Origin: Larimichthys crocea
Lineage: Eukaryota > Chordata > Actinopteri > Sciaenidae
NCBI RefSeq assembly: GCF_000972845.2
Contig: NC_040016.1
Span: 13,102,701-13,166,700, forward strand
Length of the DNA stretch: 64,000 nt
Direction of reading: 5' to 3'
Positions 23,526 to 62,479 of the stretch are shown here, one piece after another. Position 1 is the first letter of the stretch. Every line of letters begins with the position of its first letter. A model generated the notes under the pieces. The model was not told the DNA's origin and searched no databases. It was given only the letters and a program-made list of their open reading frames with translations. The translations under genes were made by a program, and so were the position numbers.

Positions 23526-25452
23526 CTTTGATTTGATTTGGAACTTTTCTTAGAAATGTTAATAAATATTAGTGCAGATATCATTCATTTTTACATGCAT
23601 GTGGGATGAGTTATCTGGAACGCTGTCTGTTTAATACTTGTGCATTTTGTTAAAATTTGAAAGATATTACATATTTAAAACAGAAGAAGAAATCTTAAAA
23701 TGTATCTTGCAAAAAATGCCTTCTAATGCCTGCTGAATAATGGACTTAATGGTTTGTAGTCATTTTGGAGGTGTGCACTGGTGCCCCACCACATATTTTT
23801 TTCACCCCACGCCCTCAAACAGTCCACCACTGCTTGCATGCACTATTGAAAATGTTGCAGCGACATATCTAGATCCAGTCATAAACCAGATCACAATAAG
23901 AGAGGCCCTGAGTAATTTCTCTGTCCTGAACAAGAGTTAAAAGACACGGCACAAGTGACATTTTCATAGTTTTGCATGTGGAACTGAAGTACCATGTAAC
24001 AAAACACCAGAAATCAAACCTGTGTCCTTATGTCAACCACTCGATCACTGTGTCACCCCAACCTAAAGCATTTTATGCTTCTTACTTCTGACCACCATTT
24101 CTGCAACAAATGATAAATCTTCTGGGATTATCAGGAACACAGACAGTTAAAGTGTTTATTTAAGTCTAAGCAGATACTGTATAGGGACATTTTAAGTGCA
24201 CAATAATAATAATATAAAATAATAAAGTATAATTATTTTATATGATTACAGCTGTTTTATATATAGTTCAAATTGCTGACAAGTGCATTAAAAAAAACTC
24301 TGCTTACAACCACATTATAGTGTGTTACACGTGTATATGGTTATCCTTTCGTTTATATGGTATATTTTTCTTCGATTTTTTATCTCCTTAACTTACATAG
24401 AAAGTCAAAATAATAAATAAAAATTCATAATATAATGTGTTTTGCCAGAAGTAGTAGTACTTTAATTTGTTATTGCAGGTTTTGGTCGAACTGGCATAAG
24501 CTTGATGCTCTATTGACAGTTTAAAAACGGGTTCATGTAAATTCACATTGAGATTTGACCACATGTCAGTTCTATGTTGTTGTTTTATGTTTGTTTTTTG
24601 AATGCAGCACCATATGCATATGATTCTTCAGCTCGGTTAGTCAGAATAATAGATCCTTTCAATCACTGGTGCCTTGTGACTTCTAGTCTGTGAGCTCTTT
24701 GTGATGCTCTCTGCTTTTTAAAGCATCTGTGTCCAGCTTGAGCAGACGTTATGGTTGCGGAGATCACCTAATGGAAATACAAGATTTGGTCATGGGGGGT
24801 CAAGTGATCTCCCTTCCCTGGAAGGATCTTTCAGATGGTTTTGGTGAGACCAATTGTGATAGCATGCAAAATGGAGGCATTACATTTATCTTTATTAACA
24901 AAGAGACTTTTTCTTCTTCTGTTCCTTTTTTAAAGATTTTTCTTCTCTGATTAAAGCAAAAATGTTCGGTGTTCTCTGAAATTGAGAGACATGTGGTTGC
25001 TTGACTGAGTCAACAAAGTAGTGAATGTTGTGGGTAATACACAACTAATTTCATAAAACAAATATGTTCAAATTTGTCATTCCCTGATTTGAAACAACTA
25101 GTATTGTTTCTTTGAAAAACCTTTGTTTGTCACTACAGTGTTGATTTACCAAAGCAAACCGTTATGTGTTCCCGAAATGGTATTTGGACTCCCTTTTCAT
25201 ACATCTGCAAAGAATATGTGGATACTGCATTTTGGTCTACATTCAAATGCTGTTTTCCATCATTTACATCTTGCACAACACAAACCTCTTGATGATCATC
25301 TCTTGTAGGGCTGAAACAGTCTAGGGCAATGTCATGTAAGTAGGATGAAGCTTCATTTCAGAATAAGAGATGTTAACTATATTACTTAAGCTAAACAATA
25401 TTTTGGTATATTGTTTGAAGATAAAACATTGGGCTCAATCAAAGACGAATAG

Positions 25453-25487
25453 ACATTAGTTACATGTGCGGCAGATGTAACTAATGT
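25453..25487. repeat. perfect 13-bp inverted repeat (hairpin)
   Basis: ACATTAGTTACAT at 25453-25465 is exactly inverted at 25475-25487, with a nine-base loop. No T-run follows, and there is no neighbouring gene to give it a role. Confidence 0.9.
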
Positions 25488-25499
25488 CACAGTCCAATG

Positions 25500-25985
25500 T
25501 GAAATGCGTACTTCAGAAGGCCAATTGAAGTCATTCCCCATAAGCCCCTGTATTAAAATGTTCCACTTCACAGCAGAAATAAACATGTTTACAGCCTGGT
25601 ATAAAAACAGTTTTGGTCTCTATAGCTGATTTCTCTCTTCATCTCAACTGTACTGAGACTGAATTTCTGCAAAACTCAACCGTTCGAATTATATTAAGGC
25701 TTAAAGTTATGCATAATTAACAGTATGGCCTCCTTGTTGGACAGTGATTGGTGCATTTACAGGCGGCTTGCTTGAGCACCCAGGCTTCATTCAGTCTGTC
25801 TCAGGTCCACCAACGATCCACGTATTCAACCTTTTTTAGATTAGCAGGGAAGAGGCAGAGGCAGGACTGCCAACATGGCAGCAGCCAGAGCCACCACACT
25901 GAGCTTCACAACATCTCTTCAGAAACCTGTAGGTGATATCATAGCTACAACATCCATCCATTTTATACTGTCTATGATAACTATA
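25500..25985 (+). repeat. teleost interspersed repeat ending in TTTTATACTGTCTATG
   Basis: Contains AACATGTTTACAGCCTGGTA, TCCACCAACGATCCACGTAT and a terminal TTTTATACTGTCTATG, in the order found in a very abundant fish repeat. No open frame of its own; insertion age looks moderate, since many blocks are still recognisable. Confidence 0.6.
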
Positions 25986-28900
25986 GCTACTTAAAGGTAA
26001 CATTTGGTGGCATAGAGTCAGCACATCTCATTGTGGTTTGTACTATACGAGGTCGTGACCTGCTTCCTGTGCTGCTGCTCTCCCCAGACCTCTGCTGGCA
26101 GAGCTGAAACGGCAGAGCCACACTGGTAGGTTGTGTGAGAGGACAAGTGGATTTGGCATGCACATCAGAGCGTGATACCCAAGCATTTTTGGTCCTATCA
26201 CATGCCACACACGCACTCACTCACCCAAGTACAACACACACACAGAGCATTCTTGGTCGTGTAAAATGGATTGTAACACTGGCCACTGTAATGAAATGAT
26301 GCCAGCAACCCACAGTAGTACAGCCAAACTCACTAAAGGTTTCCGTGTACTCTCAGTGTCCAGTGTTATTACTGCGGGTTTTAACAACTGTATATTTTTC
26401 TATATTGTTAATATTCTGTGTCTCTTGTTTAGACTGCAGACAGGGGAAAGGTAAGGCAGCTATACTAACTGGACGCAGCACAAATTGGTTTACATATGAC
26501 AAACTTAAAAGTAGTTTGTAATTTGATCAGTAATTAACAGAAAAAAAAAACCTTCTGGTTGTTTTCTAGTCAAACCTTTGAAGGGATTTTTGAGCAGTGA
26601 CAAATATCATCAAGGACAAATTCTTCCAAAATGCTTGTTCTCTAATTTAGTCTCAGTCATGTTCATGCATGCTTCAGAGAAATCGGTTCATCTGTGATCT
26701 TTCACATTTAGGTGTTAGTGTAACCTGTTTATTGAACACCCAATAGCGACATAGAGTTACCCCTTGTGCAAACTGCAATGATGCCCCTCTCTTGACACTA
26801 AACCAAAAGCTACCTTATCTTGGGGACATTGTAGGCGGCCATGACAAGTTATACACCATTTAAAATGTTGCATTATCTCAATGCGTTTGTGCCGGTCTGA
26901 GGCGAATCATCAAAGACACGAGATCAGCGGTTGGCTGTGACATGGTACCTTGTTTATGCACAACTGAGAGTAGCAGGCATCACGCTAAAGTCTCACGACT
27001 AACGCCGTCCCTGCATAAACAAACGTTAAGCAAACTGGTGTTGAAGTGAAAGTGTGATTTCCTGTGACAGTAAAACAGAAAGAGGTACTCCAATGGTTTT
27101 GTGCTGCGTTAAACAGAAGAGGACAGGTGAGCTCTGCTGTGGGGTGATAACAGCCTCGGGATATACAGACAACAGGTTCCTTAACGTATTGTGTAAGGAG
27201 GATAAAGGAGCACTGTTGCACTTCCCGAGACGCAGAGGACACAACAGTCGTCAACGTTGCTTTGGCATGTGCCTGGTATTTTCTGCATATTTCAAAGTGT
27301 GAGATCATTCTCATTTGAAGACTTCAGAGTGTCTGTCTTTGTGTAGCACATTCTCCACCATCTCTATTGTCTTCCACCAGTTCCTTAGTGATCAAACTAC
27401 ATGTGTACCCTCTTTTTCTCTTCCTCCAGAAAGACCTATCTCCAGTGTCACATCACTAGCTTGTACTGCCTGTGCCAAGTGAAGGTGTTATTGAGGATAC
27501 ACAGAATTCACACTATAATGAGCAGTGACAGGATGTCACCCACTCTGCCACAGATCAACCCCCAGCCCGCTGCTGCCACCCCTGCACCCACCTGCACCCA
27601 TCCAGCTGAGTCCGCCTGTTTGTGTGATGTCACCCGCACACCTCGCTTGTTTCCACGGAGTCTCTGCAGAGCCAATCGGCCCTTTTGACGCTGTTGCAAC
27701 AAGGAGGCAACATCCGCTCTGTCTGCTTGTGTCCTTTTCAGCCTGATATGACTGAGCTGTCTTTGCCACAGTTGTACCATTGTTTGCTATTTCTCTTGTT
27801 TCTTTGGTAACTCTGAGCTCCTTGGAATTCAAGAGAGAGCTGCCCTCTCTATGTGGCCTTTGCCTGTGTTTGATCACTGGTTGAGTTATAGATATCTTCA
27901 TGACTCATAACTCAGACACCAGACTCAGATGTCAACATAACATATGTTGTTTTCCCACTCCCCTACCACACATTGTGTGTGAGTGGAGTATGTGGTTATG
28001 TAGGAAAGAGTAAAGTCGGAGAAGGAAGTCTGGTGCTCTAACTCAAAATGGAACAATGTCTACTTGAGAATTGGTGGATGAGGCGCAGCACTGTGATCTG
28101 GTTATTTTAGTCGGAGGTTTTTCTGAGGTCTGAAGACCTGAAAAGGTTTAACAAAAACAAGGCAAATCTTGTGTAACTGATATTTTATATAGTCTTCTTG
28201 ACGCCTCAAGTTCAGGGTTGGGATGATTTCTTTATGCTTGTATGAAAAGAGGTTGTTCTTTTAAAAATCTGTTATAATAGCTGCTCCGCCCTCGCTGACT
28301 TTATTTTATTACACCTTTGTGTTTCTTACATGTACTGTATAGAGCCAGCTAAGAGGAGACTGAACAGTGTGAGTTCAAGCAAGGTTCACGCGTATGGCTA
28401 ACTTGTTCCAAATGAGTGTGAGGAATGCCTGCGTCCCTGCTCTCCTTATTAACCAAACATCACCTTGTCAGACCCTACATGCCTGTTCAGATCTCCTCCC
28501 GGTGCCGCACATAATGAGATGAATATCTTAAATCAGCTTTCTTTCATTTAAGTTACAACACAAAGCAAGTCTCTTCCTAAGAGCGCATTTTATACGCTCT
28601 CTCTCTCTCGCTCTCTCTCTCTATCATGATAAAATAATTCCCATAAGGAAGTGATTACACATTTGGATAATTCTGAGCAGATGTGAAAAATGCCTCAACA
28701 AGTTAACAAGGCTGTAGTGGAAGTGCAGACCTTGTCACTGCCAGGGAGCCGGTAACAAATGGATGGATGGATGATTGTAAAACGTGGTCAGTATTTTTGG
28801 GGTTTTATGCACTCAGAAACTTCCTCCTTGAACTCTTTATCATAGTGACCACTGTTATTTTGCACGCAGGCAGATTTTGCATGCATTACTTTCAAATTCA

Positions 28901-29681
28901 ACAGAGTCCAGGCCAGCCATCATGGCAGAGAAAAGGCAGTTCATGATTTGTGTATTGAATATGAGTATCTTTTAAAAACATCTGCCATATTGTCAACAAA
29001 GAACAGAACTCGCCTTCAGCTTTAAGATGCCCACAAAATGAAAAAAAAAAAAAAAAACCTTCAGGAAACTATTGAATTAGATTTATGAATTTCTTTTATT
29101 TTTATAGTTCGGGCCAGCAGAGATCATAAGACTGGAAGAGACGCAGTGTTTGTCTGAATGTTGACTGTGCTTTGAGTTTGTTTAAGGACTAAATTTGTAT
29201 TGAACCCATTTAACATCCCTTTTTTTTTTTACTCTATCCTCTCCTCTTTAAATAGGGCTCATATTAGAAAAAGAACAATGTTCCCTTTTTTTACTAGGGT
29301 TAGGATAAGGAGGAGGGTTAGGGTTATTAACGCAGATAGTGCAGGACAGAGGAGAATCAGCTCTAGCAGACATCTTTAAGAAAAATCAAAGATCCTAAAC
29401 GTATTCTGCAAACCACTCACTAAATAGAAAAGGTGTATCTTAGTTGCATTAAACACTCCACCTCCATTTCAGCAGCATAGAAGTACTGTTAAAATTTAAA
29501 TACAGTGAAAAAATAAAAAACGTTTTATATACACTTAATGCCTGTACTTCTCGCCTTTGTTCATCTTAGACAAAGATAAAACCTAAATTGGCGATGCCTC
29601 TCATCAAAGGTGTTTTCTCTTTGTGTGCCTCAATGTGAATATCTAAACGTTGTGTATAGAGAAAATACATGTAGTTAGAGG

Positions 29682-29684
<3 letters not shown>

Positions 29685-29713
<29 letters not shown>
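29685..29713. repeat. (GT)n microsatellite
   Basis: About 14 GT units in the pax7 upstream region. The counterpart in copy B (34971-34995) is shorter and interrupted. Confidence 0.9.
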
Positions 29714-31787
29714 GAGGGAGGAAGTGTTCACCTACAAGCAAAAAAGAAACTTTGGTAATTGCCATAACACAAATAATGAGAGGCTATGTAGGAAAGTGTT
29801 TGAAGAGCGGTCCTGATCAAGATAAGATTGGAGACAGTATCGAGAGAGAGAGGAAGTGTTTTTCTGTCTGCTGCGGCTGAAAGGAAACTTAAGTGACAGA
29901 GTTACTTATATGAGCCAGACGCTGAGCTGAACCCTGCAGAAACAACCAGGATAAATGGAGTTTAGGGTGTGACGAGGTGTGAGGAGTGTGATTCAGATGC
30001 CACTTGTGGTCAGATAATACAGAAACATTATGCATTCATGCACACATTAGGACTACAATAACCATGATTTGGAGCAGCATACAGATCCCATAAAAGGTGC
30101 TCTTTTCTGATAGAATTCAGCTGATGGAGAGAGTGAAACATTAGTCGCCCACTAGTGGACATGGTGTCCCAACAATATGAAAATATTGTAATCTTAAAAG
30201 ATAAAATTGAACTCAGATCAGACCAACCACAGGCCCACAGGATTAGAACTTCAAAGTAAAACTGACTTTTAAACCAAAACATTTAATGAAGATGCTATAA
30301 TAATAAGTTTTTCTATTCAACTCTTCAAGATTAACTTCAGTGCACCATAAATTTATGATTTTTAATTCATCGCCTTCGAACATGGTGTAAAAATTGGGCA
30401 CAAGCAAAGAAACAACAATACAAAATAAAATACAATCAAAGTTCCAAACAGAAATCTGGCAACTGACCTGAACTAAAACATACTTAACTTTTTATCTGAA
30501 TAAAAATGACAAGCATGCAGATCAGTATTCTTGAAATACCTAAAATAAATGGACAGACTCATTAGAGTACATAAAATACTGTAGCAGACATATTTTAGTC
30601 CTTGCAAAAATATTACAAACACATTTAAATTCATTAGCATGTAAGTGATGTAAAAATGTCTCGTCTCTGTCTGGGATAACAGAGACAAGACCTGGTGGAT
30701 GTGAACCAATAATATTAGCAGAAAGACGAGATGATTAGCTTTATCTGCGTGTCTGTGTGATTTTAAAAACATACCTGTTGTAATTTCAGAGAGCAAGGGG
30801 GGGAGATATTTGTAAAAGAACATGCTTTCCGTCAGAGAAATTTGCCATTGTTTGGATTTCACATGATTGATGCTTGACTTAATCCAGTGCTCTTTGCGCC
30901 TTCCCAGGAGGGTGAGGCAGTCTCTTTGTGCTTTTCTGTCCCATGTGAAGCAAACCAAAGCGGGAGAGTGAGGGTCATAGCTATTCGGCAGGGTACCAGA
31001 TCCTTCCCACCGGCACATCTGCATGTGAAATCGCCATTTCACCCCTCCACACTCCCTAATTGTTGCTAAAATTATTTGTGAAATTGCCTTCCACCAGGAG
31101 TGTTTTCCACGGCAATTGTCACACAATTTTATATGCACGGTGGGCCCACAGAGTTGACACATGCACCTCTTCTTTTCTGCCATATGTGCTCTTTTTTATT
31201 CGACTTTAATAGTAGCGCATTATTTTTTTTTTAAACAATTACCTTTAAGCAATTACTCTCGTGCGTACTCAAGGGCAAGTCAACCTGTTGTCATCAATAG
31301 CGGGTCGATCCAAATGTTGTAATTACCACAAAAGCTATAGGAGCGATTTAGATGTTCATGCTGCGCACATTTACTTAATTGAAAGGTTAACAAGCCAAAA
31401 GCATCTTATAGTCAAACCTTCGCCAAGCAGGGGCCTGCTGTTACGCAGCATTTGTCCACTCAGGAAACCACATCATCAGTTCCTCACGCAATTATTTTAG
31501 GGCAGTGATTTTTGTTTTGTTTTGTTTTTTTATTCACACGAAGCTCTGCGTGCGCATCCCTGAGTTTGGATAAAGACGTTTGCGCACTTTTATTTATCGA
31601 AAACAGAAAATGAATTTAGATTTTGTTTTTCCAGATATGATATTATCAACAATAAGATATTTTTTTTAACAACTTGGAGTTATATTTTTTTTATTTAATT
31701 ATATCTGTTTGAATTTCTGGCTCTGTTATTGTTGCTATATATGCAGTTTATAATTGTATTTTTCAGTTTCTTTCTTATGATCAATCA

Positions 31788-31855
<68 letters not shown>

Positions 31856-31857
31856 AA
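31788..31857. repeat. (GAAA)n microsatellite
   Basis: About 17 GAAA units upstream of the pax7 promoter; copy B keeps only about 11, at 37011-37061. Confidence 0.9.
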
Positions 31858-32039
31858 CTATCATTTTAAAGCATTAGTACCACATGTTTGAACAGCTGTG
31901 TGTGATGGCAGCAGACAGTCTTTGAAAAAGACAGGCTTTAGAATAACATTTAGATATAATAACATTTTTTGAACTGGTGCTTGGTGTGTGGAGTCTTATG
32001 AGGGAGGCAGCAGTGAATTAAAAGTGGAATGTGTCGCTC

Positions 32040-32140
32040 TGATTGGTCGGTCGGCCTCTGGCTAAACCCACTCTCTTTCATCCATAAAAGAAAGGCCAGG
32101 GAGCCTATGGGAGCGCTCGGCTGTCTCCTCCTACGACATG
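32040..32140 (+). promoter_or_regulatory. pax7: pax7 core promoter (probable)
   Basis: An inverted CCAAT box (ATTGG, 32042-32046) lies about 40 bases before a TATA-like CATAAAAG (32083-32090). That places a start site near 32115 and leaves a 5' UTR of about 410 bases. The UTR would contain an 18-codon upstream ORF from 32138. In copy B the CCAAT part is altered but CATAAAAG remains. Confidence 0.5.
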
Positions 32141-32525
32141 CACGAAAGTTGGCCACTTAAACTACTTCCAACCAGACAGCAGACATTATACTGAACCCAA
32201 ACTACACCTAGGGAAAAGAATAACAGTACATTTGTTTTGCCCAGCTCACATACACAACTTCAAGTGCAAGTTGCTCTATTTTGTTGATTTTTATTTTATT
32301 TGTAGCGGCTCCTTTATTTTCTTTGCATTTTGTTCGTCGCACCAGAGGAGAGCATCACTTTTGTTTTTCCCCGGTGGAAGAAGGGCTTCTCCGCCTGGGA
32401 TTGGGATTTGACAGACTCGTTATCTTCTTGAGCATTTTGAAGACATTTTTTTTATATTGGACTTTGTAAGAGTCGCAAGTTCGAGTCCGTGTTTGTTGTT
32501 TTTTTTTTGTCTCAGTAGCTAAATG

Positions 32526-58731
<26,206 letters not shown>

Positions 58732-61700
58732 GTTAGACTTCCCATTATTAACACATAGTTTGAGTGGATTCATTTCAAAACATCTCAGATTTCTGCTTCC
58801 AAACTATACAAAAGGCGAAATTTCCACTTAAAATATACAGCTAATATTCCTTTGTAGAAATATGTCCCTGTTAATCTGGACTACCAAAAAAACAAAGGGA
58901 CTATTTCCTTTCTTTTCAAATATAATTTCTGATGTGAAGGCTCACAATCTCAAAACCTGGACAAATATTTTGGGTGAACTGGTTCTTTTAAACACATGTA
59001 ATTGGACTTTCCTTGGACTGTACTAACTGCCGACATCACTGTGCTGTAGCAGCTCAGGGCTGAGTATCGTTCACAAAAAGAGGCTCACACCGTGTCCCAC
59101 CTTGTGCAGGCCTCACAGGGATCTGTGCTGCCTGTGCAGCAAATGCCGTAATTCCCCAGCAAAAAGCATCACACTTGACTGAACTCACGCTCGAAGGCGC
59201 TCCGTCTAAAACATAATAATATTGCTCGTCTTTTACCCACGGCAATGATTTACTCATCTGTCAGGCTGAAGTTGCACCCTTTTACCGTGTTGCGCTATGC
59301 ATGTTTTTGCAGCTCACCATTAGCCGTCATGTTCAAGATGTTTGACGGAGACGCTCCCCATCTTCACACCTCAGACCCAAGAACCTGTCTGACAGCCTGG
59401 GTGCCCAGAGGTTGTATGTAAGATTGAAGGAAGATATGTACAGTAGAGTTATAGCAGCAGCTGTTCTTCCAAAGACGGAGAGAGGGAGAAAAAAAAGAGG
59501 AGAAGAGAGAAAGGGAATGCATTCCTGATGGATTTCTCATTTCGGCCTTTGGCCAGGATCTCATCCCATCACTTTCAAGCTTGCCGCTGCTTGTAAAACC
59601 CTCCACATATCACACAGGGTTCCTCATCCTCTCTAGGGACCCTATGCCCCGACAACAACATTAATCAATCAGCCACTGGTAAAAAAAAAAAAAGGGAAAA
59701 AAAAGAGGTCTGGGGCACCCCTCTCCTTTTACCACAGTCGTTCACACTCCCTCTGAAGCCCCCAAACTCCTCACCGCATGCTAACTGTTCATCACACTAA
59801 ATACATGCAGTTGGGGTAAATAATTCCACACGTCTTTGTCCATCTTGAAACCCCCCAACATGCAAAGATGTCCTATATGTCTGAGTGTTTAATGCCTCAC
59901 TCAAGGGAGGAGAAATTTATCTCATGGCTGTTATAAAGCAACATATTAGGATTTTTTTCTTTAGTGTATAAAAGGTAAAGGTGTAAAGGAGTTGCAGTAA
60001 CTGAAAGCATCAATAATTTTTATTGAAAATCTACTCTGACACAGTTGGAAAATAAATATCTATATAGTAAATTCAATTTTCAGCAATCTTAATATGGTAA
60101 TACAGCCACGTAATTGTTCAAACCACATGTTTTGCTTCATTTTTAAAGCTTATAGTAAAGTATGTACAAAGTCAAAGTCATCCTGCAGGGCAGTAACATC
60201 ACCGGCTTGAGAACAAAATCCATTCTTTTCTAGCACCTGTATATTTATGGAGCCTGACAAAAATATCTAAACATGAAAGCGAGAGAAGAAAGAAAACGGA
60301 GTGACTGCTGCATCTTTGCTGTTAGATAATAGACTTAAATGATGTCATGTGAAAAGGAGGAATTTGAGTCATGGCTATAATTTGTTAATGCTGTTTTCCT
60401 CGTAATCTAATTCTCAAAAGCTTTGAAAGTCTCGAAAGGTCAACTCAAACTTAATTTTCTAAGACGGTTGTGAGGGAAGATGCTCTGGTAGCCAAAATAA
60501 ATGATGTCTAAAGTCGTGTTGCAGTTTGGTGAACGTCTTATGAAGGCTAATAATATAATATGATAACTATAACTTTTGCTACAGTTTGTTTCCTCAAATG
60601 CATCTGAAAGGAACCATTGTTGATCAAGTTCCTAAATAGATTCGGAATGACGGGATGGGAAATACCACACAAACATCAACGTTTAATCTGTTAATCTGAA
60701 GAATTAGATAATTGAAGATAAACTAAATCTGGAAGAATTTGGCTGAAATGTGAATTTGATGGTGTGTGCATGTGGGTGTTGTTTGTAAATGTTCACCAGC
60801 TGGGTTAGGTGCTCAAAAGGCACATCACAGGGCAGTAGAGAGGAGACCCTTTGGCCTGAGAGCAAAGCTTCTCCAGCACAGCTGCAATGACGCATCTTCC
60901 AGATGTCGTTCACAGGCTAACCGTTTTTTTGTGGCTGAGAAAGAAACTATAGGCAGGGGTGTTGGTGCTCCCACAGACTCATATTTTAACTTGAATTTGT
61001 GTCCGCCGTCATGGTTCACTGTTATCCGTTTGTCATTAAACATGGTGATAATGTGGAGAGCAGGCTGAATGCGGAGGTAAAATACTCGTGAGGTTCAAAC
61101 GTGGCCGCACTCAGCCCAAAGCCGTGTTGTAAATTAAACTGCTAGATTCTTGTGGAAGTGATGAGTGTTTGGCTTAGCGCTGACTCACAACCTAAACTCA
61201 TAAACAGAGCTAACTCCCTTGTGTCTGCCCTCGCCTGCCATTTTAAGACCCCTTGACCATCCATCTTTATCAGCCATGCTGCCCCTTTCAGCAGAGCTAC
61301 CAGAGCTCCATCACCACCAATGGCCCCGCAATGGTTTTATCACCCCAACTGACAAATTGTGGGATATGATCCGTATCTCTCAGCAATTAGTTCCAGGCCG
61401 TCTCAGTGAGAGGGGATACTGCCAAGTCTACCTTCAGTCTATGCTTCGCTGATGCAGTGTGTGCTGCCACTTTCCATCTGATAACCCCTCAGTTTTAACA
61501 GGAGCAGGCAGCAAAGCCATTCCATGAGCTATTAGAGAAGAGAGCATCATTTGTGTCCGTTCCCTCTCAGCGGTGGACCAGGTGGGGGTTGAAGAACTGA
61601 GGGACGCAGGCAATAGGCTGCAGGCCGCTGTAAATCAGCACTCACAGATGAAGCAAATTACATTCTCCTCTATTTAGACTGAAGTTTTTAAGAGAGTGAC

Positions 61701-62441
61701 TCTTGAGTCTCGGCTGAGGCTCATCATCTCAGCATGCCGCCTCTGGCTCACTTTACTGAATCTGTCACATAGATCCTCTTTCATTACCAATAAACATTCT
61801 GCATGTAGCTATTATACTTAGTGGAATCTAATAAGGTATAAGCATTGCTTTTTACGAAGCGTGCAAATCGATTTGGTAAAAAGTTTCTCTCTTTATCTGT
61901 GGCTTGTGCTGCCCTGTTGATGCATGGAATGAGCACAGGCAAAAGACCTATACGGATACCGTGCGCTGGCCTTTAAAGCTTTATGTGACAGAGCAATGCA
62001 GGCGAATTCAAGCACATGCTGACGCCTTTAAACAAGTTTTTCAACACTGTGAGTGAAAATACAATCCCATAGGGAGGTATCAGGAGGTAATACGCAGTTT
62101 CCTGATTGTTATAATATCAGTCGAGTACCAGCGGCAAGAGAGGAAATCACAATGAAGCTGAGTGGTGACAACCAAACCCAACAGGCAACTGTATTCCCGC
62201 CAGTATGGGTTTATGTCTCATAAAGGAATAAATAGGATTTGTGTAGATTGTAGGGGAGAAATTGTTGTAATGCATCAGTGTGAATGTTCTAACAGTTTCT
62301 TATTATTAGAATTTAAATGACTTTGGTACAGTGCTTCTGTACTCCTGATACTTATCAAGCTAATCCCACTCTCCTCTCAAATTCACACTCCTAGCTACTT
62401 TAATTAGCATAGTGCCAGTCTGGAAGGCAAGCAGGGAGGGA

Positions 62442-62479
<38 letters not shown>

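Larger units (their letters stand above)
20774..29142. other. intergenic region with old interspersed repeats
   Basis: 8.4 kb separating the mrps16/minisatellite region from the pax7 upstream region. No exon passes inspection; open frames are short. It contains three recognised teleost repeats (listed separately), a perfect 13-base hairpin at 25453-25487, a (TC)n stretch at about 28597-28623 and a poly(A) run near 29041. A GC-richer patch at 27530-27760, with TGATGTCA, and unique sequence around 28260-28560 could be distal pax7 elements, on weak grounds. Confidence 0.5.

Noticed and set aside
24729..24950. Open frame of about 73 codons with a plausible composition
   Set aside because: No recognised domain, and it ends in low-complexity Ser/Phe; treated as chance.
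27401..27780. Overlapping open frames on both strands in a GC-richer patch
   Set aside because: Both strands are open at once, which reflects base composition rather than coding; no family is recognised.
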